64,000 nucleotides of DNA from Theionarchaea archaeon. Lineage in GTDB: Archaea; Methanobacteriota_B; Thermococci; Methanofastidiosales; SZ-28-30. Below are positions 1-10,614 of this stretch, one piece after another; within the stretch, counting starts at the first letter, position 1; every line of letters starts with the position of its first letter. The DNA lies in assembly GCA_018992685.1 (NCBI GenBank), contig JACVGT010000021.1, positions 81,748 through 145,747 on the forward strand, read 5' to 3'. Under the pieces are notes generated by a model, which saw only the letters and a program-made list of their open reading frames with translations, searched no databases and was not told the origin of the DNA. Made by a program: the position numbers and the translations under genes.

Positions 1-352
1 ATAGCCCTGTGATCTGTCCTCGTTCTGTGATGAGAACATGACGTATCTGGTGTTGTTGCATTAATTCAAGCACTTTAGATACGGGAGAGTCAATGTCAGT
101 TGTGATGAGGTCCCTGGTCATGATGCTGGAAATGGGTTTAGCATAGGACAGTCCTTTAGCCACCACCCGCTCGATAACGTCCCCCTGGGTTAGGAATCCC
201 ACGACTCCTTCATTACACACTACCAGAGAACCTACCTTGAATTCCACCATTTTTCGACAGGCTTCCTGAATAGTTTCATGTTCAGATATGCCCACCAGTT
301 TTCGTGTGGTGTACTGTCTGATGGGAACTGAAAGGTTATTAATATCATTCAT
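1..352 (-). CDS. CBS-domain protein (partial, runs off left edge)
   Basis: Reading the minus strand from an ATG at 352 gives an open frame to the window edge (at least 117 residues). It reads as a tandem CBS domain: an N-terminal lead (MNDINNLSVPIRQYTTRKL), then the pattern EACRKMVEFKVGSLVV...GFLTQGDVIERVV, then a second repeat opening with IMTRDLITTDIDSPV and VLELMQQHQIRHV. CBS pairs usually sense adenine nucleotides or act as regulatory modules. The start overlaps the stop of the upstream 2-phosphoglycerate kinase gene by 8 bp, so it is probably the third gene of the cDPG operon. Its C-terminus is outside the window, so a fused catalytic domain cannot be excluded. Confidence 0.85.
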   Translation of the reverse strand, partial: MNDINNLSVPIRQYTTRKLVGISEHETIQEACRKMVEFKVGSLVVCNEGVVGFLTQGDVIERVVAKGLSYAKPISSIMTRDLITTDIDSPVSKVLELMQQHQIRHVLITERGQITGL

Positions 353-1223
353 CCGTTGCAGCCTCCTTTTGAAGTTGATCATACATTCTATTTAAGATTT
401 GAGTGACTGTCTCCTCTAACGCTATATTTTCCAGAACCGGAACCCTCTCTCTATTAGCCCTCCCTACGATGTGGTCTTGTATCTGCCTGATCTTGTCAAT
501 ATTCTCAAGGTAGTGTTCTGGAGGTCTTCTGCTGTCCTTTGCTCGAGCATAGAACCTGTTCACGTGTTCCTCTCTGTCACTGAGGGTAAGAACGAAATGA
601 AATATCGTCCGATCCTGACGTTCAACATACCCAGGGACAAGATGAATTCCTTCCATTACAAGACTGAACCCCTCGGTCAGTGCTCTGTTGATTATGGCAT
701 TAATCCCCACAGCAACATGAGATACCTGAAGCTCAAAAGCATAGATCACTGCACTCAAAAATGAAGAAGGAGCCTGAATTTCTTTCCATGCGGAAAATGA
801 GGACGTGTGAAGAGTGGGGAGTAGATCCCGTGAGACCATTTTCCGCATGACCTCACGCACGACGTCTGTCCCAATAATGGAATGAATCCCCAGTCGATAG
901 CTGATTTCAAAGGCTACCGTAGATTTCCCGATGCCTGTGGCACCTCCCAGAAGAACAACAAGTGACTGTTTTTTCTTTCTCAGTGAATGCCACATCTGGT
1001 AGAACGAGGCGATACGTGGGTACCCGTCATCTATCAGGATGTGGTAAGTCATGTCAGTGAGATCTTGTTCAGAGATCCGGGAGATTCCTGAGGTCACCAT
1101 TCTCTGCCCAATTTCCTCTGCCATTTTGTAGGCCCTGTTCACATCCAGCCCTGCTTTCAACAAAGATCCGGCCAGGACACCCTTTGAAAATGGAGTTACA
1201 TACTTCTTGCCTACTACTTCTAT
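345..1223 (-). CDS. 2-phosphoglycerate kinase
   Basis: The product matches archaeal 2-phosphoglycerate kinase, which makes 2,3-bisphosphoglycerate from 2-phosphoglycerate for cyclic 2,3-diphosphoglycerate synthesis. An N-terminal ATP-cone-like segment (IEVVGKKYVTPFSKGVLAGS) precedes a P-loop kinase domain with Walker A GGATGIGKST near residue 90. The first ordinary start codons in frame (TTG at 1166/1163) would delete the conserved start of the ATP-cone. The frame stays open and family-like back to about 1223, where an ATA overlaps the TAG stop of the upstream gene (ATAG) and follows a purine-rich GGAGGGG sequence. I give 1223 as the likely N-terminus, but no canonical start exists there; the conservative start is 1163. 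It lies between cDPG synthetase and the CBS gene on the same strand. Confidence 0.85.
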   Translation of the reverse strand: MEVVGKKYVTPFSKGVLAGSLLKAGLDVNRAYKMAEEIGQRMVTSGISRISEQDLTDMTYHILIDDGYPRIASFYQMWHSLRKKKQSLVVLLGGATGIGKSTVAFEISYRLGIHSIIGTDVVREVMRKMVSRDLLPTLHTSSFSAWKEIQAPSSFLSAVIYAFELQVSHVAVGINAIINRALTEGFSLVMEGIHLVPGYVERQDRTIFHFVLTLSDREEHVNRFYARAKDSRRPPEHYLENIDKIRQIQDHIVGRANRERVPVLENIALEETVTQILNRMYDQLQKEAATDE

Positions 1224-2566
1224 CGTGTGATCCCCTCCTCAGCCTTTCTTGCCAGCTGGACAATGGCATCCTCCAAGCTGGTGACAGTTCCTCCTCGAAG
1301 GCGGGGAACGTTATCCATGAACACGACATTGCGGTCGAATTTCAAAGCCTCTCGCGTGGCCACATCAATGGCAGAGGCCTTTATTTCAGTAAGGAGAGTA
1401 TCTGCCTGGGGAAGGAATTGGTTCAGGTCTTTCTTTAATCTCGGTCGATTAGAAAGATGGGGAGAAGCCTTTACTATTTCACAACTGAAGGTTTGTTCGA
1501 GGTAGGGTACCAGAGTAGATTCCAGGACTGAGGGGGGCGCCGTGGTAGCCAGGAATACTTTTCTACCTGAAATGTCTTTCAGGGGTACCGGCCTGAACAC
1601 GCAGTGTGCCTGGGGGAGTTCGGGCTTGATTTCACTAATTGCTTTTTGCATCTCTGCCACTTTTTGCGGCGAAGCCATGGGTTCTTCACACATCATGAGG
1701 ATGAGCAGATCGGCCATGAGAATTCTAAAGGGACCGAAGTACTCGTTGATGAATTCCAATGGTTGATGCGCTCCTGCAATCACGATGCAGCAATCTGTAT
1801 TCACAGGAGGGAAGGTGGTGCCTGACCCCTCTAGTATTACGAAGGTTGCTTCCAGTGTATTTGCCAGTTGGGCTCCTTTTTCCATATTAGATGAAAAAGG
1901 AACTCCAGCCATTCCACCACCACATCGCCTGCATCCGACTGTTGCTACGCGGGAAATAAGAGCATTCTCCCAGTGGTCTGACGCAGCGTGCTTTCCCTGA
2001 TTTGCCTGTTTCAGTAGATACGAAGGAGTGAGTTCGATGGTGTCACCTCTGATGATTTCGGGCTGAGCTGGACCTCCCCTTCCCATCGTCACAATCCAGG
2101 GAATATAACCTGAAGCCTTGAGTGTTCGGGCTATGTATCCCGAGACAGCAGTTTTTCCCACCCTCTTTGTTGTCCCCACCACGGAAAAACTGGGACGTTT
2201 CAGAATCTTTGGGTATCTTGGAGGTGTAAACAGGAAGTCTGATCCCTTGTATTGGACTCCTTCTTTCATGAGCGCACAGGCGAGATGTAACCTGCTGACG
2301 TAGTCCATAATCGGCTCGTCTGAAAGATCCACAACTTGCTCAATCTCATGAGCCGAGCAAGCTGTCACAATAACGTCGTGAATATCTCTTGACTGGTTTC
2401 CTCTGTAGATAGGAATATCAAGATGTGCTGTCAATTCCTCAATGCTACCGACTTTTTCCGTTCCTCCCAAGAAAACAGCAGCTCTCACGTCACCTTCAAT
2501 AGTTGCCAACGCATCTTTCGTTACTGGTGGATAATGTTCGCCGTCTATGAGGGCAAGAATATTCAT
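1220..2566 (-). CDS. cpgS: Cyclic 2,3-diphosphoglycerate synthetase
   Basis: The 448-residue protein resembles cyclic 2,3-diphosphoglycerate synthetase, which closes 2,3-bisphosphoglycerate to cDPG with ATP. cDPG is a solute of several methanogens linked to thermoprotection and phosphate storage. Family-like segments are the N-terminal LALIDGEHYPPVTKDAL, a nucleotide-binding GTTKRVGKTAVSGY near residue 130, and MGRGGPAQPE. ATG at 2566 is preferred over TTG at 2569 because a TATA-like CTTAAATAC (minus strand, about 2587-2595) lies about 25 nt upstream. The next gene, 2-phosphoglycerate kinase, supplies its substrate, which supports the assignment. It is transcribed away from the candidate origin. 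Confidence 0.9.
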   Translation of the reverse strand: MNILALIDGEHYPPVTKDALATIEGDVRAAVFLGGTEKVGSIEELTAHLDIPIYRGNQSRDIHDVIVTACSAHEIEQVVDLSDEPIMDYVSRLHLACALMKEGVQYKGSDFLFTPPRYPKILKRPSFSVVGTTKRVGKTAVSGYIARTLKASGYIPWIVTMGRGGPAQPEIIRGDTIELTPSYLLKQANQGKHAASDHWENALISRVATVGCRRCGGGMAGVPFSSNMEKGAQLANTLEATFVILEGSGTTFPPVNTDCCIVIAGAHQPLEFINEYFGPFRILMADLLILMMCEEPMASPQKVAEMQKAISEIKPELPQAHCVFRPVPLKDISGRKVFLATTAPPSVLESTLVPYLEQTFSCEIVKASPHLSNRPRLKKDLNQFLPQADTLLTEIKASAIDVATREALKFDRNVVFMDNVPRLRGGTVTSLEDAIVQLARKAEEGITR

Positions 2567-2630
2567 CAAATGAACTTGTTTAGTATGTATTTAAGGGTTC
2601 GCTTGAGAAAGAAGGGACTTCTCATACCTT

Positions 2631-2652
2631 TTCCCGTGGAACGAACCACGGG
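2631..2652 (+). promoter_or_regulatory. ORB-like / inverted repeat near cpgS promoter
   Basis: TTCCCGTGGAACGAA followed by CCACGGG resembles a degenerate ORB. It also forms a perfect inverted repeat CCCGTGG-N6-CCACGGG (2633-2639 and 2646-2652). It lies about 40 bp upstream of the cpgS TATA box, so it could instead be a cpgS operator. Confidence 0.4.
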
Positions 2653-2836
2653 CTTGAGTTCTTATATTACTAGTTATTTGCGGACGAGGGGGCTTGGTTG
2701 ATTCTGCTAGTTGAGATGGGGTGTGACGAGGACCGTAAAATAGGAGTGAAGTAATTCGTTAGGAACGGGAAGGTGATTATTGAGTCTCGGAGAGGTCTTG
2801 ATTGATTGTTTTTTGAGTGGCTGCCCTACCCCTTTA

Positions 2837-2856
2837 TTTCCTGTGGAAGTGGGGAA
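2837..2856 (+). promoter_or_regulatory. ORB-like element (second)
   Basis: The site reads TTTCCTGTGGAAGTGGGGAA. It keeps TTCC-N-GTGGAA and a following G-run, has one change in the dyad and a shorter spacer to the G-run, and points the same way as the strong box at 2995. Confidence 0.5.
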
Positions 2857-2994
2857 GAGGAAATGGTCGCTTATGTAGTGATAGAAGAATGAAATGGTTA
2901 CTTGGTTAAAAAAGATTGTACGCTTATAAAGATTCCTAACGAAAATTACTGCGCACCTAGCCGCGAAGTTACTTATCTTCTTATAACCCGTCAT

Positions 2995-3016
2995 ATTCCA
3001 GTGGAAATGAAGGGGG
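2995..3016 (+). promoter_or_regulatory. Origin recognition box (strong match)
   Basis: The site reads TTCCAGTGGAAATGAAG and continues directly into GGGGGC. It has the dyad TTCCAGTGGAA and the downstream G-stretch of the euryarchaeal ORB. It lies about 50 bp upstream of orc1/cdc6, so it may also mediate autoregulation by Orc1/Cdc6. Confidence 0.7.
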
Positions 3017-3065
3017 CGGAGGAAGGCTTAAATAGGTTTATCATGAAGGTGACAACGGTGATACA

Positions 3066-4355
3066 TTGGAGGGTCAGAGATCATTGGACCAGCTCTTTGA
3101 TGAGCTCTTGATTCAAAGGAAGATTTTCAAAAACAAGGAAGTGCTTCGCGACCACTATACTCCCTCACTGCTTCCTCATAGAGATCTGCAAATTGATGAA
3201 CTTGCTACTATACTTGTATCTGTAATGAAGGGTGAGACCCCTTCTAATATCTTTATTTATGGTAAAACGGGAACGGGCAAGACAGCTGTTACCATTCATG
3301 TAGGAGAAGCGTTGGTAAGAAAAGTAGGTGGATGTTGCTATATCCGTCCATATGGAACAAAACTGGAGATAAAAAAGCCGGAAATGCGCATTCCTGTTTG
3401 GCTCATCTACACGAATTGTGAAATTGTAGATACTCAGTATCGGCTGCTAGCAAAGCTTGCAGAGTACATGGGGCAGTCAGTACCTTTGACTGGGTGGCCC
3501 ACAGACAAAGTGTATGAAAGCTTTGTCCGCGCCCTGGACAAAGAGGAACGATTGGTGATTGTGGTCTTGGATGAGATCGATCGACTGCTCAAGAAAGGAA
3601 GCGATAGTGTCCTTTACAATTTGACACGCATCAACTCAGATCTGAAACGAGCCAAAGTGAGTATTATTGGAATTAGCAATGACCTGAACTTCGTGGAGTT
3701 TCTGGATCCCAGAGTGAGGAGTTCTCTGGGAGAAGAAGAATTGGTGTTTCCTCCGTATTATGCCCAGCAATTAGTTGACATTCTTTCCCATCGGGCAGAA
3801 GAGGCTTTTTTCGACAATGCACTGGATCTTGGGGTTATCCCACTGTGCGCTGCATTTGCAGCTCAGGAACATGGTGATGCACGTCGCGCTCTAGACTTCT
3901 TGAGGATAGCAGGAGAAATTGCTGAAAGAGACAGAGCCTCTCGCGTGACTGAGAAACATGTGCGTATTGCCAAGAACCGCATTGAACAGGACAGGGTGAC
4001 GGAAGTCATCAAGACCTTTCCCACCCAATCAAAGTTTGTACTGTTTGCCATACTGCTTCTGGAGAAGTACAATGCTTCAGCCATTACCACGGGAGAAACG
4101 TACAACGTGTACAAGGAACTGTGCAGACAATCAAAGATGGACATTCTCACTCAGAGGAGGGTATCTGATATTATCAGCGAAATGGACATGATGGGGATAG
4201 TGAATGCAACGGTGGTCAGCAAAGGGCGATATGGAAGAACCAAGGAAATTCGGCTGGGAGTTCCAATGAGCCAGGTAAAGAATGTTCTGGAGAAGCACCA
4301 CAAGATAGAACGAATTTCTAACTTTGTACCCCCTATTCAACGAAAACTTGTCTAG
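3066..4355 (+). CDS. Orc1/Cdc6 replication initiator
   Basis: The 429-residue AAA+ protein is the archaeal Orc1/Cdc6 initiator that binds ORBs and loads MCM. Walker A GKTGTGKT is near residue 65, Walker B VVLDEID near residue 165, and sensor-1 SIIGISNDLNF near residue 197. The C-terminal third is the winged-helix DNA-binding region. The start is TTG at 3066; an upstream TTAAATA box near 3028-3035 is suitably placed and no ATG in frame gives the conserved N-terminus SLDQLFDELL. The adjoining non-coding region contains ORBs. No symbol is given because the paralogue number cannot be determined from the window. Confidence 0.95.
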   Translation: MEGQRSLDQLFDELLIQRKIFKNKEVLRDHYTPSLLPHRDLQIDELATILVSVMKGETPSNIFIYGKTGTGKTAVTIHVGEALVRKVGGCCYIRPYGTKLEIKKPEMRIPVWLIYTNCEIVDTQYRLLAKLAEYMGQSVPLTGWPTDKVYESFVRALDKEERLVIVVLDEIDRLLKKGSDSVLYNLTRINSDLKRAKVSIIGISNDLNFVEFLDPRVRSSLGEEELVFPPYYAQQLVDILSHRAEEAFFDNALDLGVIPLCAAFAAQEHGDARRALDFLRIAGEIAERDRASRVTEKHVRIAKNRIEQDRVTEVIKTFPTQSKFVLFAILLLEKYNASAITTGETYNVYKELCRQSKMDILTQRRVSDIISEMDMMGIVNATVVSKGRYGRTKEIRLGVPMSQVKNVLEKHHKIERISNFVPPIQRKLV

Positions 4356-4365
4356 GTTCACTCTA

Positions 4366-4413
4366 CTTTTCCATTGATTTGACGATTCAGTTTTCTCATT
4401 TTCTTTTCTTTGG
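4366..4413 (+). terminator. T-rich terminator after orc1/cdc6
   Basis: Several runs of three to four T residues occur within about 50 bp just downstream of the orc1/cdc6 stop (TACTTTTCC, CAGTTTTCTC, CATTTTCTTTTC). Multiple U-tracts without a hairpin are typical of archaeal intrinsic termination. Confidence 0.4.
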
Positions 4414-4546
4414 GTTCATGACACCGGATAGGGTAACCCTTCTTGTATGACAGGGACCATCTTCCCCTCTTTCACAGACTCTCACATGGCTGAGGTTCAG
4501 AAGCATTTTTTTTCCTAGGCTATAGGCTACTACCATAACCGTAACA

Positions 4547-4555
4547 TTTATATAA
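4547..4555 (+). promoter_or_regulatory. TATA box of heat-shock operon
   Basis: TTTATATAA lies about 30 nt upstream of the first codons of the regulator gene. A transcript starting about 25 nt downstream would begin near 4577, just after the palindromic operator at 4561-4573 and just before the start codon. Confidence 0.7.
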
Positions 4556-4560
4556 TAGAC

Positions 4561-4573
4561 TAACTTCAAGTTA
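4561..4573. promoter_or_regulatory. Palindromic operator, Phr-like
   Basis: TAACTTCAAGTTA is a perfect 13-bp palindrome (TAACTT-c-AAGTTA) between the TATA box and the start of the ArsR-type regulator. It fits the core TNAC-N5-GTNA that I recall for the Pyrococcus heat-shock repressor Phr. Its position would block RNA polymerase, implying autoregulation of the whole chaperone operon. Confidence 0.6.
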
Positions 4574-4582
4574 AGATAAGTG

Positions 4583-5251
4583 ATGCTTATGATTTCATCA
4601 GAACAACTTCTGGACGTACTGGGAAACGAAACACGGAGGATGATACTGGAACTGCTGGCAGAAAAGCCACGATATACTACAGAAATTGCCAGTTTGTTGA
4701 ATATCGGTCAAAAGGCCATCAATGATCATCTCAAAATTATGTCTGACTTCGGCATAATTGAGACGTACGTCCAAAAGCAGCAGAGAGGTTCTCCTCGAAA
4801 GTATTTCCAGGTCAATGAACGGTTCAAACTTGAATTTACATTGACTCCTGGATTGTTCCGGATTTATGTGTTGGAACCTAGAAGTGATTGGAAATTCATC
4901 CTTGAGGAGTTTCCTGAGTTTAAAGAGCTGCAAAAAGAAGTGGAGCAAATACAGAAACTGAGGCAGATCGAGCAACATCGAAAGGTGTGCAGAGATCTGG
5001 TTCAAGAACTGGATCGACTGACACAGGCAAAAATGTATATTGAAAACCTGCTGGCAAGGACAAGAAAGCGGTGTATGATGATCATAGATTCTCTGGATCT
5101 GCCGCCTGTAGAGAGCAGGGTACTCTTTGAGGTGGTAACTGGAAAAGAAGGTCTCACTGTGGAGGGTATTGCTGAAAAGTGCAAAATTTCTACAGAAGAA
5201 ACTGTACAGGCCCTGCAGAACCTGGAACAGAAAGGTGTGGTGAGATTATGA
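4583..5251 (+). CDS. Phr-like heat-shock transcriptional repressor (ArsR-type HTH)
   Basis: The 222-residue protein has an N-terminal winged helix (SEQLLDVLGNETRRMILELL, then TTEIASLLNIGQKAINDHLKIM as the HTH and a wing near QQRGSPRKYF). A long helical coiled-coil segment (about residues 110-160) and a second winged-helix-like C-terminus (VEGIAEKCKISTEETVQALQNLEQKGVV) follow. Length and organisation resemble archaeal Phr. ATG at 4583 or 4589 is likely, given the TATA box; a GTG at 4580 is also in frame. The stop overlaps the next start (ATGA), and the downstream genes are Hsp20, GrpE, DnaK and DnaJ. A heat-shock regulator role is inferred from context and the operator. Confidence 0.75.
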   Translation: MLMISSEQLLDVLGNETRRMILELLAEKPRYTTEIASLLNIGQKAINDHLKIMSDFGIIETYVQKQQRGSPRKYFQVNERFKLEFTLTPGLFRIYVLEPRSDWKFILEEFPEFKELQKEVEQIQKLRQIEQHRKVCRDLVQELDRLTQAKMYIENLLARTRKRCMMIIDSLDLPPVESRVLFEVVTGKEGLTVEGIAEKCKISTEETVQALQNLEQKGVVRL

Positions 5252-5784
5252 GTGTTATGTTCTGCGTGTATTGTGGGAATTATCTCTCGCAGACATGGCG
5301 GTACTGTCCATATTGTGGGAGGAAAATCTCAGGTGAATCAGAGTTGTTCGATGCTTTGTTCAGGAATGAGGTCAGGGGGATCAGCATTCAAATTATTTCA
5401 GGAGGCTTCAGAAGACAGGAGACGCGAAACAAGGCGGAACGATGGAGGATCCCTATTGAAGAATCCCAGGACAGGAATGAAGAGCATACCTTGAAGGTAA
5501 AGGACAGAAAGGGTGAACGCATCGGGGCTGAATCCCTCGTTGTGCCCAGGCGAGTTGAGGAGCCCGAAGGCAGGATTCACAGAATTGGGCAGCACTGGAT
5601 AATCAGGGTTACTTTGCCTGGAGTCAGGAAAGAGAATATTGATGTACGAAAGCTGGAGACATCAATTGAAGTGAAGGCACACAAAAATGGTGAAGCATAT
5701 TTTAGACAATTCGAAGTGCCAGAATCTGCACGAATCATCTCACAGCACATGGAAGGGGATGAACTCGTTGTAGAAGTGGGGTGA
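5248..5784 (+). CDS. Zinc-ribbon Hsp20-type small heat-shock protein
   Basis: The 178-residue protein starts with a zinc ribbon (CVYCGNYLSQTWRYCPYCGRKI, with CxxC pairs at about residues 5-8 and 19-22). It continues through a charged linker into a short alpha-crystallin-like domain (WIIRVTLPGVRKENIDV, then IEVKAHKNGEAYFRQFEVPE and a final strand DELVVEVG). Small heat-shock proteins hold unfolding clients without ATP. The ATG at 5248 overlaps the regulator stop, excluding a longer start at 5179. It is just upstream of grpE and dnaK. The C-terminal IxI tail of classic Hsp20 is absent, so it may instead be a small-HSP-like cochaperone. Confidence 0.7.
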   Translation: MSVMFCVYCGNYLSQTWRYCPYCGRKISGESELFDALFRNEVRGISIQIISGGFRRQETRNKAERWRIPIEESQDRNEEHTLKVKDRKGERIGAESLVVPRRVEEPEGRIHRIGQHWIIRVTLPGVRKENIDVRKLETSIEVKAHKNGEAYFRQFEVPESARIISQHMEGDELVVEVG

Positions 5785-5785
5785 C

Positions 5786-6364
5786 ATGATGGATAAAAAA
5801 GAGCGCAGTGGCATGCAGCCTGAAACGAATGCCCAGCCTGCAGATGACGAGGGAGAACCCGTATCTGAATCCATTGAGGTCCCACCTCAATGTCAGGAAG
5901 AGATCGATGCATTATGCAGAGAGATTGAGGAACAGGATCGTACGGTGAAGGAGTATCTTTCCACCCTCCAGAGGTTGCAGGCTGAATTCGAAAATTACAA
6001 GAAAAGGGTGGAACGAGAGCGAATTGAGTATACAGAGCAGGCAAATACAGCCTTGCTTGAGAAATTACTTCCCGTTCTGGATAATTTCGAGCGAGCATTG
6101 AATGCAGAGAGTTCTGACATCCACTCATTGAGGAAGGGCCTCGAGATGATCTTCTCGCAGTTCAGAAAGATACTGGAGGGAGAGGGACTTTCATCCATCG
6201 ATGCTCTAGGAGAAGAATTTGATCCTTACTATCATGAGGCCGTCTTGGTAGCATGCGGCGATTATGAAGACGACACTGTTATTGAGGTGCTGGAGAAGGG
6301 ATATATGTTTAAGCATCGCTGTCTCCGGCCTTCAAAAGTTAAGGTGGGAAAGAGAGGTGATTAA
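5786..6364 (+). CDS. grpE: GrpE nucleotide exchange factor
   Basis: The 192-residue GrpE releases ADP from DnaK. It has an acidic disordered N-terminus, a long coiled coil (about residues 35-95, including LQRLQAEFENYKKRVERER), the four-helix region ending LLPVLDNFERAL, and the C-terminal beta domain ending VLEKGYMFKHRCLRPSKVKV, all GrpE hallmarks. It starts 2 nt after the Hsp20 stop and abuts dnaK directly. Confidence 0.95.
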   Translation: MMDKKERSGMQPETNAQPADDEGEPVSESIEVPPQCQEEIDALCREIEEQDRTVKEYLSTLQRLQAEFENYKKRVERERIEYTEQANTALLEKLLPVLDNFERALNAESSDIHSLRKGLEMIFSQFRKILEGEGLSSIDALGEEFDPYYHEAVLVACGDYEDDTVIEVLEKGYMFKHRCLRPSKVKVGKRGD

Positions 6365-9411
<3,047 letters not shown>

Positions 9412-9562
9412 TTCTGGAATCCTTGCTGAGTTAGAGATCTGCACGTTACTCACAGGGTTCCAAGAGGACTACTATCACGTTCCTGTATGCGGACATGAAA
9501 CGTCATGTGAAAGATGCAAGTCCCTTCTTTTAACGCTCGGTCAGAGTACCTTTACTTTTCCA

Positions 9563-9841
9563 ATGCTCTCGGACAAGTCACTTAAAAAGACCAATCCAGG
9601 TCTTCTCATGCACTATGAACTGGTAGCTCAATGTAATGCAGTAGAAAGACACCACGTGATTCAGAAAATAGAGATGACTGGAGGACGAATCAAGGATATC
9701 CTGGAAGATGAACACGGGCTGCTGCTATTCATTGAATATGATGAACCACCAATCCCTCGAAAAGGGCGCCTGATGGAGGTTTTGAGCGGCATTCTCTCGC
9801 AGATTGGGGATGGCGTTGCATTCCCCACTCCCTCAGCATAA
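9563..9841 (+). CDS. Small hypothetical protein
   Basis: This 92-residue protein is not one I recognise. Its middle (HYELVAQCNAVERHHVIQKIEMTGGRIKDILEDEHGLLLFIEYDEPP) predicts a mixed alpha/beta domain. The start may be ATG 9563 or ATG 9608. It is short but has no competing frame and lies upstream of diphthine synthase, which has its own TATA box. Function unknown. Confidence 0.5.
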   Translation: MLSDKSLKKTNPGLLMHYELVAQCNAVERHHVIQKIEMTGGRIKDILEDEHGLLLFIEYDEPPIPRKGRLMEVLSGILSQIGDGVAFPTPSA

Positions 9842-9873
9842 ACCCTTATATTGTTTCCGGATTCTCTTTTCTC

Positions 9874-10614
9874 ATGCTCTACTTAATTGGACTGGGTTTG
9901 AATGGTGATCTCACACAGGAGGGAGTTGCAGCTGCAAGAAGGTGCCGTGTCTATGTTGAGAAATATACCAGCCTTCTCACAAGTTCGATTGAAGAGATCG
10001 AGAGGGTTCTGCAACGGACCACGGGCACCCTGTCCAGAAGAGACATTGAGGAGACTGACAGGTTGCTCAGAGAAGCCGAAACAACTGATGTCGCACTTCT
10101 GGTGGTGGGGGATCCAATGGTAGCCACAACTCATTCTGAAATTATTATTGAAGCAAGAAAACGGAATATACCCACGAAAATTATTCATAATGCTTCTATT
10201 TACTCTGCAATAGGTGAAACGGGCCTTCAGATTTATAAGTTTGGCCGGACAGCAACGATTCCCTTTCCACAAGAAGGGTTCAATCCCACCAGTTTCTATG
10301 ACATCATTGAAAAGAATAGGAGCATAGGAGCACATACGCTTGTCCTTCTGGATATTCAGGAAGACAAAAGAAGGTACATGAACCCTACGGAAGCGATGGA
10401 GATTCTGGACCAGTTACGATTTTCTGGTAATCTGATTTGCATTTCTCGTCTCGGTTCCGACAGCCAGCAGATTCTCTATGGTGACATCTCCACCCTCCTT
10501 TCCATTGAGAAGGATCACTGGGGACAACCTCCTCACTGCCTCGTAATTCCATCTTCTCTTCACTTCAAGGAAGAAGAGTCTCTGGAAGCCTTTAGTATAG
10601 AGGTGAGCACATGA
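9874..10614 (+). CDS. dphB: Diphthine synthase (DphB/Dph5)
   Basis: The 246-residue SAM-dependent methyltransferase is of the tetrapyrrole-methylase fold. The N-terminus MLYLIGLGLNGDLTQEGVAAARRCRVYVEKYTSLL, the VVGDPMVATTHSEII motif and HNASIYSAIGETGLQIYKFG are characteristic. It trimethylates the modified histidine of elongation factor 2 during diphthamide synthesis. A TATA-like CCTTATATT at about 9843 lies 25-30 nt upstream, suggesting a nearly leaderless transcript. The stop overlaps the next start (ATGA). Confidence 0.96.
   Translation: MLYLIGLGLNGDLTQEGVAAARRCRVYVEKYTSLLTSSIEEIERVLQRTTGTLSRRDIEETDRLLREAETTDVALLVVGDPMVATTHSEIIIEARKRNIPTKIIHNASIYSAIGETGLQIYKFGRTATIPFPQEGFNPTSFYDIIEKNRSIGAHTLVLLDIQEDKRRYMNPTEAMEILDQLRFSGNLICISRLGSDSQQILYGDISTLLSIEKDHWGQPPHCLVIPSSLHFKEEESLEAFSIEVST

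Larger units (their letters stand above)
2570..3065. other. Candidate replication origin (oriC) between cpgS and orc1/cdc6
   Basis: This 496-bp gap sits between divergently transcribed cpgS and orc1/cdc6. It holds one strong and two weaker origin-recognition-box-like elements (about 2995, 2837 and 2631), A/T-rich stretches with A- and T-runs (about 2800-2950) that could serve for unwinding, and promoters for both flanking genes. Archaeal origins commonly lie beside orc1/cdc6 and carry ORBs of the form TTCCAGTGGAAAC followed by a G-run. I see no convincing gene in it. Confidence 0.7.
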
